Assembly: GCA_003446605.1 (NCBI GenBank)
Contig: DMDF01000061.1
Location: 1-25,280 of the forward strand
Reading direction: 5' to 3'
DNA: 25,280 bases
Source of the DNA: Anaerolineaceae bacterium
GTDB lineage: Bacteria; Chloroflexota; Anaerolineae; Anaerolineales; Anaerolineaceae
Of the stretch, positions 7,395 to 16,256 are shown in pieces. The notes under the pieces are model-generated. The model was not told the origin of the DNA and searched no databases. It saw nothing but the letters and a program-made list of their open reading frames with translations. The position numbers were made by a program, and so were the translations under genes. How positions within the stretch are numbered: the stretch's first letter is position 1; the number at the start of each line of letters is the position of its first letter.

Positions 7395-8816
7395 ATGGCA
7401 ATTGATCTACTTATTAAAAACGGTGTTGTGATCACCATGGACCCAGACAGGCGCGTATTGGAAAATTGTGATGTAGCCATCCACGATGGCAAGATCCTCG
7501 AGATCGCGCCGCACCTGGAAATGGAAGCGGAAAAAACACTGGATGCCGGTGGGTGTGTAGTCTGCCCCGGATTGATCAACGGTCATTCGCATGTGTATCA
7601 ATCCATGATCGAGGGGTTGGGTTATGACATGCATTTCAACCCCTGGAACTGGCGTTTCCTGATCCCGGTCGTCTCGAAGATCACGCCGGATAATGCTCAA
7701 GCAGGCGCGTCTCTAGCTGCCCTGGAAATGATCCGCAATGGTGTTACTACCATATCCGATCACTGGTATCTGCACACTGATATGGAAAATATTTATCGCG
7801 TGACAGAAATTTTCGATCAATCCGGAATGCGCGCTCAGATGGTATTCGGTTTTCTGGATGAAACCTTTGCCGGCGTGCAGCGCGATGCGGATGATATGAC
7901 CATGATCCAGAGTCAAGACCTGCTCATCAATGAAGCACGCAGATTCCACGATACATGGCACGGTAAGAAGCGCACAACCGTCGCTCTCGGTCCGGGTTCC
8001 ACAGAGGATATCAGTGAGAGCTTAATGCTTAAATTGGTAGCTTTAAGTAAAGAATTGGATATCAACGTCAGCACCCATGTGGCAGGCTGGATCGAGATCA
8101 ATTCTTACACCATCCGCCACTTTGGTGAGCGCGATCTGGAACATTTCAACAGTCTTGGATTGACCGGTCCGCGGGGCGTCATGTTCCATGCTGTTTGGCT
8201 TTCTGATAGAGAGATCGAGATCATGGCAAAAACCGGGACCAAGGTGGTGCACTGCCCGGTTGCAAATGCGTATCTGGGATATGGCATCTCGCCCATCAGC
8301 CACATGCTGAGCCGGGGAATTACCATCGGGTTGGGGACGGATGGCGCAGCCAGCTACACCTATGACATGCTGGAAGTCGCTCGTACGGCAGGAATGCTAC
8401 AAAAAGCATCCAAACTGGATGCTGAAGCGGTGACCGCAGAACAACTGTTTGAAATGCTTACTATCGGTGGTGCTAAGGTACTGGGAATTGATAAAGAAGT
8501 CGGCTCATTGGAAAAAGGAAAAAGAGCGGACGTGATCGTGGTGGATTTCAAACAGCCCCACCTGCTACCTGTCGGACGCTGGCTGCCCAAGCTGGTTTAC
8601 AGCGCTCGTGGTAGTGATGTGATCCATACCATCGTGGATGGAAAAGTTCTGATGGAATCACGAAAAGTGATCTCAATGGATGAAGAAAAAGTAATGGCGC
8701 AGGTGATGGAATCTCGAGAGGATCTCATCACCAGAGCCGGAAAAGAGACACGTGACCTATTGAACATGCCATGGCCAAAAGATGGTCCTGCATGGCGTTG
8801 GCTGGTAGACCGGTAG
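7395..8816 (+). CDS. SsnA/chlorohydrolase-type amidohydrolase (COG0402-like deaminase family)
   Basis: This 473-residue member of the amidohydrolase superfamily belongs to the cytosine deaminase/triazine hydrolase/SsnA branch. It begins with a small beta-sandwich (LLIKNGVVITMD). The mononuclear metal ligands follow: H64 and H66 (NGHSH), H228 (STHVAG), H265 (FHAVW) and D316 (GLGTDGAAS). The C-terminal sandwich (GSLEKGKRADVIVVD) completes the fold. The usual H-x-x-E motif, whose glutamate is the general acid/base in deaminases, reads HVAG here, so ordinary deaminase activity is uncertain. SsnA-type enzymes occur beside molybdenum hydroxylases and hydantoinases in anaerobic purine-degrading clusters, as here. 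Start chosen at 7395 by ribosome-site spacing; 7389 is the alternative. Confidence 0.85.
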   Translation: MAIDLLIKNGVVITMDPDRRVLENCDVAIHDGKILEIAPHLEMEAEKTLDAGGCVVCPGLINGHSHVYQSMIEGLGYDMHFNPWNWRFLIPVVSKITPDNAQAGASLAALEMIRNGVTTISDHWYLHTDMENIYRVTEIFDQSGMRAQMVFGFLDETFAGVQRDADDMTMIQSQDLLINEARRFHDTWHGKKRTTVALGPGSTEDISESLMLKLVALSKELDINVSTHVAGWIEINSYTIRHFGERDLEHFNSLGLTGPRGVMFHAVWLSDREIEIMAKTGTKVVHCPVANAYLGYGISPISHMLSRGITIGLGTDGAASYTYDMLEVARTAGMLQKASKLDAEAVTAEQLFEMLTIGGAKVLGIDKEVGSLEKGKRADVIVVDFKQPHLLPVGRWLPKLVYSARGSDVIHTIVDGKVLMESRKVISMDEEKVMAQVMESREDLITRAGKETRDLLNMPWPKDGPAWRWLVDR

Positions 8817-8832
8817 AGAGAGGAGAGAGTTA

Positions 8833-11640
8833 GTGGATAAAATCACATTACAAGTAAATGGTCAAAAAATTGAAGTAAAACCAGAACATCTCTCCTGGAC
8901 GCTTGTGCGTTACTTGCGCGATGAACTCAACCTTACCGGTACCAAACAGGGCTGCAGCAGTGAGGGAACCTGTGGATTATGTAAGATCATCCTGAACGGG
9001 AAAGCACGCACATCTTGCAAATTGTTTATGAAAGAGCTTAATGGCGCAGTGGTCGAAACCATCGAGAATTTGATCGTCAATGGAAATCCGCCTCACCCGC
9101 TGCTTCAGACAGCCATTCAGGATGGCATCTTCCAATGCGGATATTGCGCACCGGGTGCTATTTTATCTGCCAAAGCTTTGCTAGATGAAAAACCCGATCC
9201 GACCGATGAAGAAATATCGCGGGCTATCTCCGGCGTATTATGCCGCTGCGCAGGATTGAATCGCTTTGATCGTTCGATCAAGAGAGCCGCCGCTATCCTG
9301 CGTGGAGATGAGAAGAGCACCTGGACAGACGAAGACACCGCCAATGAGTACATGACATTGGAAAAATTAACCGGGGTATTGGTTTACAGCGACGACCTGA
9401 AATTTCCAGATATGTTGTATGCCAAAGCACTGCGCGCTAACGTGCCACACGGCAAAGTGAAAAAAGTGGATATTTCAAAAGCTGAGAATATGCCCGGGAT
9501 CATTCGTATTCTCACCAGTAAGGACATTCCCGGCAAGAATATATTTGGCGTGATCGTCCCTGACCAGCCCATATTCTGTGATGAGATCGTACGATACGTT
9601 GGCGATACGCTGGCATTGGTGATCGGGGAATCCAATGAAACGATTGATGCAGCTCTGGATGCCATCGAAGTAGAAATCGAACCATTGCCCATCATCAGTA
9701 ATGTACGCGAGGCGCTGGCTGCGGATGCCCCTGTACTTCACCCACGCTTGAAAGATGTTTATCCAGATATGCCCAATGTATTGAAGCACTTCCACATCTC
9801 CAAAGGTGACATCAGCAAGGGATTTGAAGAAGCGGATATCATTCTGGAAGAATCCTACAAGGTGCCCTTCGTGGAGCATGCTTACATGGAAACGGAAACA
9901 AGCATCGCAACCCTGGAAGAAGATGGTGTCGTTAAGATCTACGTCGGCAGCCAGGGTCCTACCGATGACCGTCACCAGATCGCACAGGCACTGGGTTTAC
10001 CCGAGGAAAAAGTGCAGATCGCGCATATGTATATGGGCGGTGGTTTTGGCGGGAAAGAGGATATCGCCGGGCAGATCCACGCCGCGCTGGCAGCTGTCAC
10101 CACACAGCATCCGGTTAAGGTCCATTGGGATCGCACCGAATCCCTGCTGGTGAGTTATAAACGGCATGCAGCAGAGCTTGATTACAAAGTTGGCGCAACA
10201 AAAGATGGCAGATTGGTAGCAGCTGACATCAAAGTGTATGGTGATACCGGTGCGTACGCCTCTGCCGGAGAAGCAGTACTATTCCGCATGATGGCATTTG
10301 CCTGCGGTCCATACGAGATTCCCCATGTGAATGTGGATACCTACGCAGTGCATACCAACAATATGCCCTGCGGCGCGTTTCGTGGATATGGCAGCCCGCA
10401 GGTCACCTTTGCAGCTGAAACTCATTTTCAGCGCATCATTGACGCCTTGAAACTAGATTCGATCGAAACCAGATTGAAAAACGCGCTGGATCTGGGCAAA
10501 GCTACCATCACCGGAGATGTTCTCACTCCTGATGTAGGCGCTGGAATGATCCAGTGTCTCAAGGCTGTACAAGCTGAACTAGCAAAAACCAACATCCCGG
10601 AGTCATCTGAAGAGGAGAAAATCGGGGTTGGCATTGCCTGTGCTTATAAGAACGTAGGATTGGGGTCGAATATACCCGACCAAGCTGGTGCACAGGTCAT
10701 ACTGGAAAAAGATGGAACTTTCCTGGTGCGACATGGCGCCGCTGATATGGGGCAGGGTTCCACCCAGGTAATGGCGGTCATCGCGGCACGCATTTTGGGC
10801 GTACCGCTCAGTTCAATCAAGGTACATACAGGTGACACCCGCTTTGACCCGCATGGCGGTATGACCACCGCCTCGCGAGCCACCTTTGTCTCTGGCAACG
10901 CCGTTCACCTAGCTGCCAGCGGTCTCAAAGAAAAGTTGTGGAAAGCAGTGAGTGAGGAATTTGGAGTCGCAAGCGATGAGCTTGAAATCAGCGATGGTCA
11001 ATTCATCAATTCACAAACCAAACAAGTATACATTTCATTAAAAGACCTGGCGGGGGGTGATGAGACCTTCAAATGTCTCTCCGATTATCATGCGCCCACC
11101 ACCCAACCAGCTCCTGATTATGTGGAATCAAAGCCGAAGGTGCCTGCGGCGCCTCTGCATTTTGCGTACGATTTTGGAGCGCAGGCAGCCATCGTTGCTG
11201 TTAATAGCAAAACTGGTAACGTGCGTGTGTTGAAGATCATCGCCGCGCACGATTCAGGGACTCCTATCATTTACAAGAACGTGATCGGTCAGATCGAGGG
11301 AGCTGCCATCCAAGGGCTTGGTTATGCCTTGAGCGAATCCTTTGAACTGGAGCACGGAATTCCAACTTCTTTAAAAATGAAAGACCTTGGTTTGCTGCGT
11401 TTTCGCGACATTCCAGAGATCATCCCCATCCCCATCACCGACCCGCACCCCAAAGGACCATTTGGCGCCAAGGGGATGGGCGAACTGGCATTGACCCCCA
11501 CCGCACCAGCGGTAGTGAACGCCATTCATGATGCGGTGGGAGTATGGATCAACGAACTACCCGTAACGAAGGAAAAAATAGTGACAGCTATGCAATTAAA
11601 TAACCGAATGGAGGAATCCAATGGATCGATTAAAGGATAA
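8833..11640 (+). CDS. Molybdenum hydroxylase, [2Fe-2S] domains fused to molybdopterin subunit (MOP/xanthine dehydrogenase-like)
   Basis: The 935-residue enzyme combines, in order, a plant-type [2Fe-2S] domain (C41, C47, C50, C62), a second helical [2Fe-2S] domain (C102, C105, C137, C139), an aldehyde oxidase a/b hammerhead domain (about 175-300) and the molybdopterin-binding domains. Molybdopterin motifs are GGGFGGKED (402-410), AFRGYG (515-520) and MGQGS (639-643), with the catalytic glutamate E884 in GAKGMGE. There is no FAD domain and no FAD subunit nearby. This matches Desulfovibrio-type aldehyde oxidoreductase (MOP) and the fused selenium-dependent xanthine dehydrogenase type. The first Fe-S loop has five rather than four residues between its first two cysteines. 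It likely hydroxylates a heterocycle or an aldehyde. It starts at GTG 8833 behind AGGAG (8821). Electrons would leave via Fe-S to an unknown acceptor. Confidence 0.9.
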   Translation: MDKITLQVNGQKIEVKPEHLSWTLVRYLRDELNLTGTKQGCSSEGTCGLCKIILNGKARTSCKLFMKELNGAVVETIENLIVNGNPPHPLLQTAIQDGIFQCGYCAPGAILSAKALLDEKPDPTDEEISRAISGVLCRCAGLNRFDRSIKRAAAILRGDEKSTWTDEDTANEYMTLEKLTGVLVYSDDLKFPDMLYAKALRANVPHGKVKKVDISKAENMPGIIRILTSKDIPGKNIFGVIVPDQPIFCDEIVRYVGDTLALVIGESNETIDAALDAIEVEIEPLPIISNVREALAADAPVLHPRLKDVYPDMPNVLKHFHISKGDISKGFEEADIILEESYKVPFVEHAYMETETSIATLEEDGVVKIYVGSQGPTDDRHQIAQALGLPEEKVQIAHMYMGGGFGGKEDIAGQIHAALAAVTTQHPVKVHWDRTESLLVSYKRHAAELDYKVGATKDGRLVAADIKVYGDTGAYASAGEAVLFRMMAFACGPYEIPHVNVDTYAVHTNNMPCGAFRGYGSPQVTFAAETHFQRIIDALKLDSIETRLKNALDLGKATITGDVLTPDVGAGMIQCLKAVQAELAKTNIPESSEEEKIGVGIACAYKNVGLGSNIPDQAGAQVILEKDGTFLVRHGAADMGQGSTQVMAVIAARILGVPLSSIKVHTGDTRFDPHGGMTTASRATFVSGNAVHLAASGLKEKLWKAVSEEFGVASDELEISDGQFINSQTKQVYISLKDLAGGDETFKCLSDYHAPTTQPAPDYVESKPKVPAAPLHFAYDFGAQAAIVAVNSKTGNVRVLKIIAAHDSGTPIIYKNVIGQIEGAAIQGLGYALSESFELEHGIPTSLKMKDLGLLRFRDIPEIIPIPITDPHPKGPFGAKGMGELALTPTAPAVVNAIHDAVGVWINELPVTKEKIVTAMQLNNRMEESNGSIKG

Positions 11641-12403
11641 AGTCATCCTGTTTGTAGGAGCTGGTGAACATCTTGGCAGAAGTGCGCCCTTATTGTTCGC
11701 TCAAGAAGGGGCAAAACTTGTCATTGTGGCAAGACGCGAGAACGTTCTTGAAGAAACTGCTGCTATGATCAAGAACAAAGGTGGGGAGGTGACCATTTGT
11801 CCAGGAAGCGCCACCAAACCGGAAGATATCCAGCACATGATTGACCTAACTGTAGACACCTATGGCAGGTTGGACGTGCTTTATAACAATATCGGGGGTG
11901 GTTGGGTTGAATTGGATAAAAAATTACACGAGATTTCTCAAGAAGCATACAATCGTATCATCGCAAGCAATCTCACAGCTGTGTATAACACCTGTAAAGC
12001 AGCAGTCATCCAGTTCCTCAAACAGGGCAACGGCGGCTCTATCGTTAACATCGTGGCATCAGAAAATGTTCGTCGTATGGCGAATCCCTTATATGCCTAT
12101 ACCAAAGCAGGCATGATCGAGTTTTCCAAGAATCTAGCAAATGATTATCTGGAAGATCGTATCAGGGTTAACTGCTTGCTGCCAGGGTTATTCGAATACG
12201 AACCCGTAAAAGACCCCGTTGTAAAACCCAATCCAATCCCCCTTATCCGCCACCAACCTAAAACAGCCCGGCAGGGATGTCCCGCCGACCTGGCTTATGC
12301 CGGTTTGTTCCTTGCCAGTGATGAAGCCAGCTTCATCACCGGTCAAGCGCTAGCAGTGGACGGTGGGGATGATATGAAATTGGTGGATCTGGTATTGGAA
12401 TAG
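11621..12403 (+). CDS. Short-chain dehydrogenase/reductase (SDR)
   Basis: This 260-residue classical-length SDR has a Rossmann glycine motif written GAGEHLG (residues 13-19) instead of TGxxxGIG. The catalytic tetrad is visible as N117 (SNLTAV), S147 (VASEN), Y158 and K162 (YAYTK). The C-terminal ASFITGQALAVDGG is standard for the family. It would interconvert an alcohol and a ketone with NAD(P). The first 20 bases overlap the end of the molybdenum hydroxylase gene, with GGAGG at 11610 setting the ATG at 11621. The neighbouring acylating-type aldehyde dehydrogenase and transketolase suggest it acts on the carbon skeleton after ring opening. Substrate not determinable. Confidence 0.88.
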   Translation: MDRLKDKVILFVGAGEHLGRSAPLLFAQEGAKLVIVARRENVLEETAAMIKNKGGEVTICPGSATKPEDIQHMIDLTVDTYGRLDVLYNNIGGGWVELDKKLHEISQEAYNRIIASNLTAVYNTCKAAVIQFLKQGNGGSIVNIVASENVRRMANPLYAYTKAGMIEFSKNLANDYLEDRIRVNCLLPGLFEYEPVKDPVVKPNPIPLIRHQPKTARQGCPADLAYAGLFLASDEASFITGQALAVDGGDDMKLVDLVLE

Positions 12404-12423
12404 AGAAAGATACAGGAAAAAGC

Positions 12424-13806
12424 ATGACTGATCTGATCAAAGAATTGGTGCAAAAAGCACACAAAGCCCAGCAAGAAATCGAGTTTTGGACACAGGAGCA
12501 GGTGGATGAAATGGTGGCTGCCGTAGGGTGGCAGGCTTATATCCATGCTGAGGAATGCGCACGTCTGGCATACGAAGAAACCGGTATGGGGGTTTATGAA
12601 GACAAATTGGTGAAGCATCAGAAGAAAACCCTGGGTGCCTTGCGCGATCTGCACGGGTTAAAAACCGTCGGTCTGATCGAAGAAGATCAGGAGCGCGGGT
12701 TATTGAAATATGCCAAACCGGTCGGCGTTATCGGCGCACTTACTCCGGTCACCAATGCCAGTGCCACGTTGCCGGGGAACTGCCTGCCCATGCTGAAAAC
12801 CCGTAATGCAGTCATTTTTGCTCCCCATCCGCGCGCAAAGAAAACCTGCGCGTTGAACGTTGAGATCATGCGTAAAGGGCTGCAACAGGTAGGCGCACCT
12901 CTCGATTTAATCCAGTGTCTGGAAGAACCCAGCATTGAACTAACCCAGGCATTGATGAAGGAGGTAGACCTGATCGTGGCTACCGGCGGCGCCGGAATGG
13001 TAAAAGCAGCTTATTCCAGTGGAAAACCTGCATACGGCGTGGGCGCCGGTAATTCCGTGTGCATTGTCGATGAAAGCGCTGATCTCGATGATGCTGCCCA
13101 CAAGATCTTCCTCAGCAAAACTTTTGATCTGGCTACTTCCTGTTCCTCCGAGAATTCCGTTGTTATCCAGGAATCCATTTTCGACACAATGGTGAAAAAG
13201 CTGGAGGAAAACGGCGGGTATCTGTGCAATGCAGAAGAAAAAGTGAAATTGGGCAAGGCTATGTGGCCGGATGGCGCTCATTTGAACAAGGATATCATCG
13301 CTCAAAACGCCGGCACCATCGCACGCATCGCAGGAGTTGACCTTCCACAAGATAAGAAATTCCTGATGGTTCTGGGCGAGAAGATCGGCGCGGAAGACCT
13401 GTTTTCAGGCGAAAAATTATCAGTGGTATTGACCCTGTGGAAGTATTCATCGTTTGAAAATGCCATTGAGTACGTTGAAAAGATCACCTCCTACAACGGG
13501 CGCGGGCATTCCTGCGGCATCCATACCAAAAAAGAAGAGCATATCCGAGAATTAGGTGAAAAGGCGCGCGTCAGCCGCATCATGGTAAACCAACCCCAAT
13601 GTTACGGCAACAGCGGTAATTATGACAACGGCATGCCCATCACCTTAACACTGGGCTGCGGTACCTGGGGTAACAACATCACCACAGAAAATATCCATTG
13701 GAAGCATTTCCTCAATATCACCTGGGTTGCCAAACCGATTAAGCCGGTTGTGCCTGACCAGGAAGAATTATTTGGCGCCCACTGGGAAAAATATGGCAGG
13801 GATTAA
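12424..13806 (+). CDS. Aldehyde dehydrogenase, CoA-acylating type (acetaldehyde/sulfoacetaldehyde dehydrogenase-like)
   Basis: The 460-residue protein has the fold and length of CoA-acylating aldehyde dehydrogenases (AdhE N-terminal half, SucD, PduP, SauS). It shows GVIGALTPVTN (N111), GVGAGN (205-210) and the catalytic cysteine C240 in FDLATSCSSENS. Acylating enzymes carry this cysteine in a CxSE context rather than the EGQxC context of hydrolytic ALDHs. The expected reaction is aldehyde + CoA + NAD(P)+ to acyl-CoA. The ATG at 12424 follows AGGAAAA. It lies between an SDR gene and a transketolase-like gene, which fits a step that captures an aldehyde released by either. The acyl chain, for example acetyl, glycolyl or sulfoacetyl, is unknown. 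Confidence 0.85.
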   Translation: MTDLIKELVQKAHKAQQEIEFWTQEQVDEMVAAVGWQAYIHAEECARLAYEETGMGVYEDKLVKHQKKTLGALRDLHGLKTVGLIEEDQERGLLKYAKPVGVIGALTPVTNASATLPGNCLPMLKTRNAVIFAPHPRAKKTCALNVEIMRKGLQQVGAPLDLIQCLEEPSIELTQALMKEVDLIVATGGAGMVKAAYSSGKPAYGVGAGNSVCIVDESADLDDAAHKIFLSKTFDLATSCSSENSVVIQESIFDTMVKKLEENGGYLCNAEEKVKLGKAMWPDGAHLNKDIIAQNAGTIARIAGVDLPQDKKFLMVLGEKIGAEDLFSGEKLSVVLTLWKYSSFENAIEYVEKITSYNGRGHSCGIHTKKEEHIRELGEKARVSRIMVNQPQCYGNSGNYDNGMPITLTLGCGTWGNNITTENIHWKHFLNITWVAKPIKPVVPDQEELFGAHWEKYGRD

Positions 13807-13833
13807 TGCAGCCCTGAGGAAAGATGAACACTT

Positions 13834-16200
13834 ATGAATATGAGATCCGATGAGATGAGAGAACAGATCAATTTGGATGTGTTAAAAGACCAGTTTCCAC
13901 ACTGGGAAAAGACCAAGGACATCATCGATCAGGTCATCGATATCATTCTGAATTACCGCCAATCAGGGCACCCGGGTGGTTCACGCTCAAAAGTGCATAT
14001 TCTGCTCAGCACTATGTTGAGCGGGGTCCTGCGCTGGGATATCCGCCAACCAGAAAAACGGTTCGCTGACCGGTTCGTCCTATCCGCAGGGCATACCATT
14101 CCCCTGGTCTACAGCACGCTGGCAGTTTTGAATGAAGCGTTACGTGTGAAATATAAGCAAACTGGCGACATACGCTACCAGATCAAACAGGCAGAAAAGC
14201 GCGCATTGTACTGGGAAGATTTACTGGAATTTCGTCGACTTGGCGGACTATCGGGACATGCAGAATTCGTTGACAAGACTCTCTTTATTAAATTCAACAC
14301 CGGACCTTCCGGACATGGCACTCCGGCAGCTGCCGGAGAAGCCCTGGCTCTCAAACGAGCTGGGCTGGGAATGGTCAACGTGTTCGCGTTGGAAGGCGAA
14401 GCTGGGTTGACTCCGGGTGCAGTACATGAAACCATGAATTCCGCCTGGGGATTGAACCTCAATAATCTCATCATGCTGCTGGATTGGAATGATTTTGGCA
14501 TCGATGCCCATCGCGTCAGTGATGTGGTATATGGAACCCCACAGGATTGGTTTGGAGCACATGGCTGGAAAGTGGTCGGCACCGAACAGGGCAGTGAATG
14601 GCAAAGCGTTGCCAGCACCTTACTCGAACTAACTGAACTGGAAAACTTGGATCAAAAACCACGCGCAGCCTGGTTTAAAACACGCAAAGGGCGCGGGTAT
14701 TTGAAATATGATAACCAATCCCACGGCACGCCGCATGCCATGAACAGTGAGCTTTTCTGGGAAACGAAAGCAGCTTTTGCCGCAAAATATGGAACCACTT
14801 TTACAAATCTCGGTGGCAAGGCACCCCAGAGCGAGGAAGCGCTGGCAGCAGAATTCCGCTCCAATTTACAGGCTGTCATGCAGGTACTGCATGATGATCA
14901 AGAACTGGTTGATTATCTGGCGAAAACACTGGTGGAAATAGGAGAAAGTGTTCCCACAGAAGTACCTTCCTTCAAACTGTCTGTGAGTGGAACCAAAAAT
15001 CCTTTTGAAGACCCACGATTGTTCGATTATAAGAATTATCCAACCGATCTGTTCGCTGCTCCCGGTACACAAACAGCAAACCGGGCAGCCCTGGCAAAAT
15101 GGGGTGGATGGGTGAACGCTTTGGGTGCAAAAGAGTACCGGCGCCCATTATTCATGGTTTGTTCGGCAGATCTGGCAGGCTCCACGAACATCGCTGGTTT
15201 TTCAGAGAGATATAATGATTTTGAAGGCTATGGCTGGTATGGTCTGAATGGCTCGGAGGAAGGTGTACTGCTGCCACAAGAGATCACCGAGTTTGCCAAT
15301 GCCGGACTGATGGTCGGAATGGCAAGCACCAACCTCGCCGAGAACCCTGAAGACCATTTCGATGGTTTCTGGGGTGCCTGCTCTACCTACGGATCATTTT
15401 CTTACCTGAAATATGGGATGTTCCGTCTGTTCAGCCAGATGGCACAGGATTGTCCATTGAAAATGGGGAAAGTAATCTGGGTAGCAGGGCACTCAGGACC
15501 GGAAACAGCAGATGACAGCCGCACCCATTTTGGAATTTTTGCACCTGGGGTAACCCAGTTATTCCCGCGGGGGAGCGTGATCAATTTACATCCGTGGGAG
15601 CATAATGAAGTAGCGGTGATGTTGGGCGCAGCGCTCAAAATGCCAGCACCTATTATCACACTGCATCTGACACGTCCCAAGATCGAGATCCCCGACCGTC
15701 AGAAACTGAATATCCCATCTCATTTTGAAAGCGCGAAAGGAGCATACGTAATCCGACCATACGAAGAAAATAAACCTCAAGACGGAACCCTCATCATCCA
15801 GGGTACAAGCGCCATGGCAAATATCCTCAAGATCCTCGACCTCATCCGTGAAAAAGGTTGGAATCTTAAGATCGTATGTGCCACCAGCCCGGAGTTGTTT
15901 GCCGCGCAACCTGAATCCTACCAGCGATCTATCCTAACCCCCACCGACCGGATCAATTCGACGGTTATCACAACCCAATCTGCCTGGCTCATGCACGATT
16001 GGATATTCAATCCACTCGCGGAAGAATATGCCTTATCAGCCGATTGGGATGATCGCTGGAGAACCGGCGGAACGCTGGAGGAGGTGATCGATGAAGCACA
16101 CCTCTCTCCGCAATGGCTGCTGGATGGAATTGAACGGTTTGTTAAAGACAGAAAAGTACGCCTGACATCTCTCAAAAATGCTTGTGAAGAAGCCCTTTAG
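13834..16200 (+). CDS. Long single-chain transketolase-like thiamine pyrophosphate enzyme
   Basis: The 788-residue protein carries all three transketolase domains but is over 100 residues longer than usual transketolase (about 660). TPP-domain marks are SGHPGGS (H46), SAGH (H87), TGPSGHG (157-162) and EGEAGLT (187-193) followed by NLIMLLDWND, which together form the GDG-like metal and TPP site. In the pyrimidine domain, ITEFANAG appears to match the VREHAMGA block of transketolase, so the catalytic glutamate is kept. The C-terminal transketolase domain follows (GTLIIQGTSAM). It probably transfers or releases a two-carbon unit from a ketose or 2-hydroxy ketone. Pairing with an acylating aldehyde dehydrogenase suggests that the released aldehyde is turned into acyl-CoA. 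It may instead be an unusual housekeeping transketolase. An internal ATG at 13840 is an alternative start. Confidence 0.85.
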   Translation: MNMRSDEMREQINLDVLKDQFPHWEKTKDIIDQVIDIILNYRQSGHPGGSRSKVHILLSTMLSGVLRWDIRQPEKRFADRFVLSAGHTIPLVYSTLAVLNEALRVKYKQTGDIRYQIKQAEKRALYWEDLLEFRRLGGLSGHAEFVDKTLFIKFNTGPSGHGTPAAAGEALALKRAGLGMVNVFALEGEAGLTPGAVHETMNSAWGLNLNNLIMLLDWNDFGIDAHRVSDVVYGTPQDWFGAHGWKVVGTEQGSEWQSVASTLLELTELENLDQKPRAAWFKTRKGRGYLKYDNQSHGTPHAMNSELFWETKAAFAAKYGTTFTNLGGKAPQSEEALAAEFRSNLQAVMQVLHDDQELVDYLAKTLVEIGESVPTEVPSFKLSVSGTKNPFEDPRLFDYKNYPTDLFAAPGTQTANRAALAKWGGWVNALGAKEYRRPLFMVCSADLAGSTNIAGFSERYNDFEGYGWYGLNGSEEGVLLPQEITEFANAGLMVGMASTNLAENPEDHFDGFWGACSTYGSFSYLKYGMFRLFSQMAQDCPLKMGKVIWVAGHSGPETADDSRTHFGIFAPGVTQLFPRGSVINLHPWEHNEVAVMLGAALKMPAPIITLHLTRPKIEIPDRQKLNIPSHFESAKGAYVIRPYEENKPQDGTLIIQGTSAMANILKILDLIREKGWNLKIVCATSPELFAAQPESYQRSILTPTDRINSTVITTQSAWLMHDWIFNPLAEEYALSADWDDRWRTGGTLEEVIDEAHLSPQWLLDGIERFVKDRKVRLTSLKNACEEAL

Positions 16201-16256
16201 GAGCTGCACTTTAAAAAATGCCTTTATGGCAAATACGTATGAAAGAGGTATAAAGA

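Noticed and set aside
16219..16231. Small TGCC/GGCA inverted repeat before the carbamoyltransferase gene
   Set aside because: The stem is only four base pairs with no T-run; likely chance.
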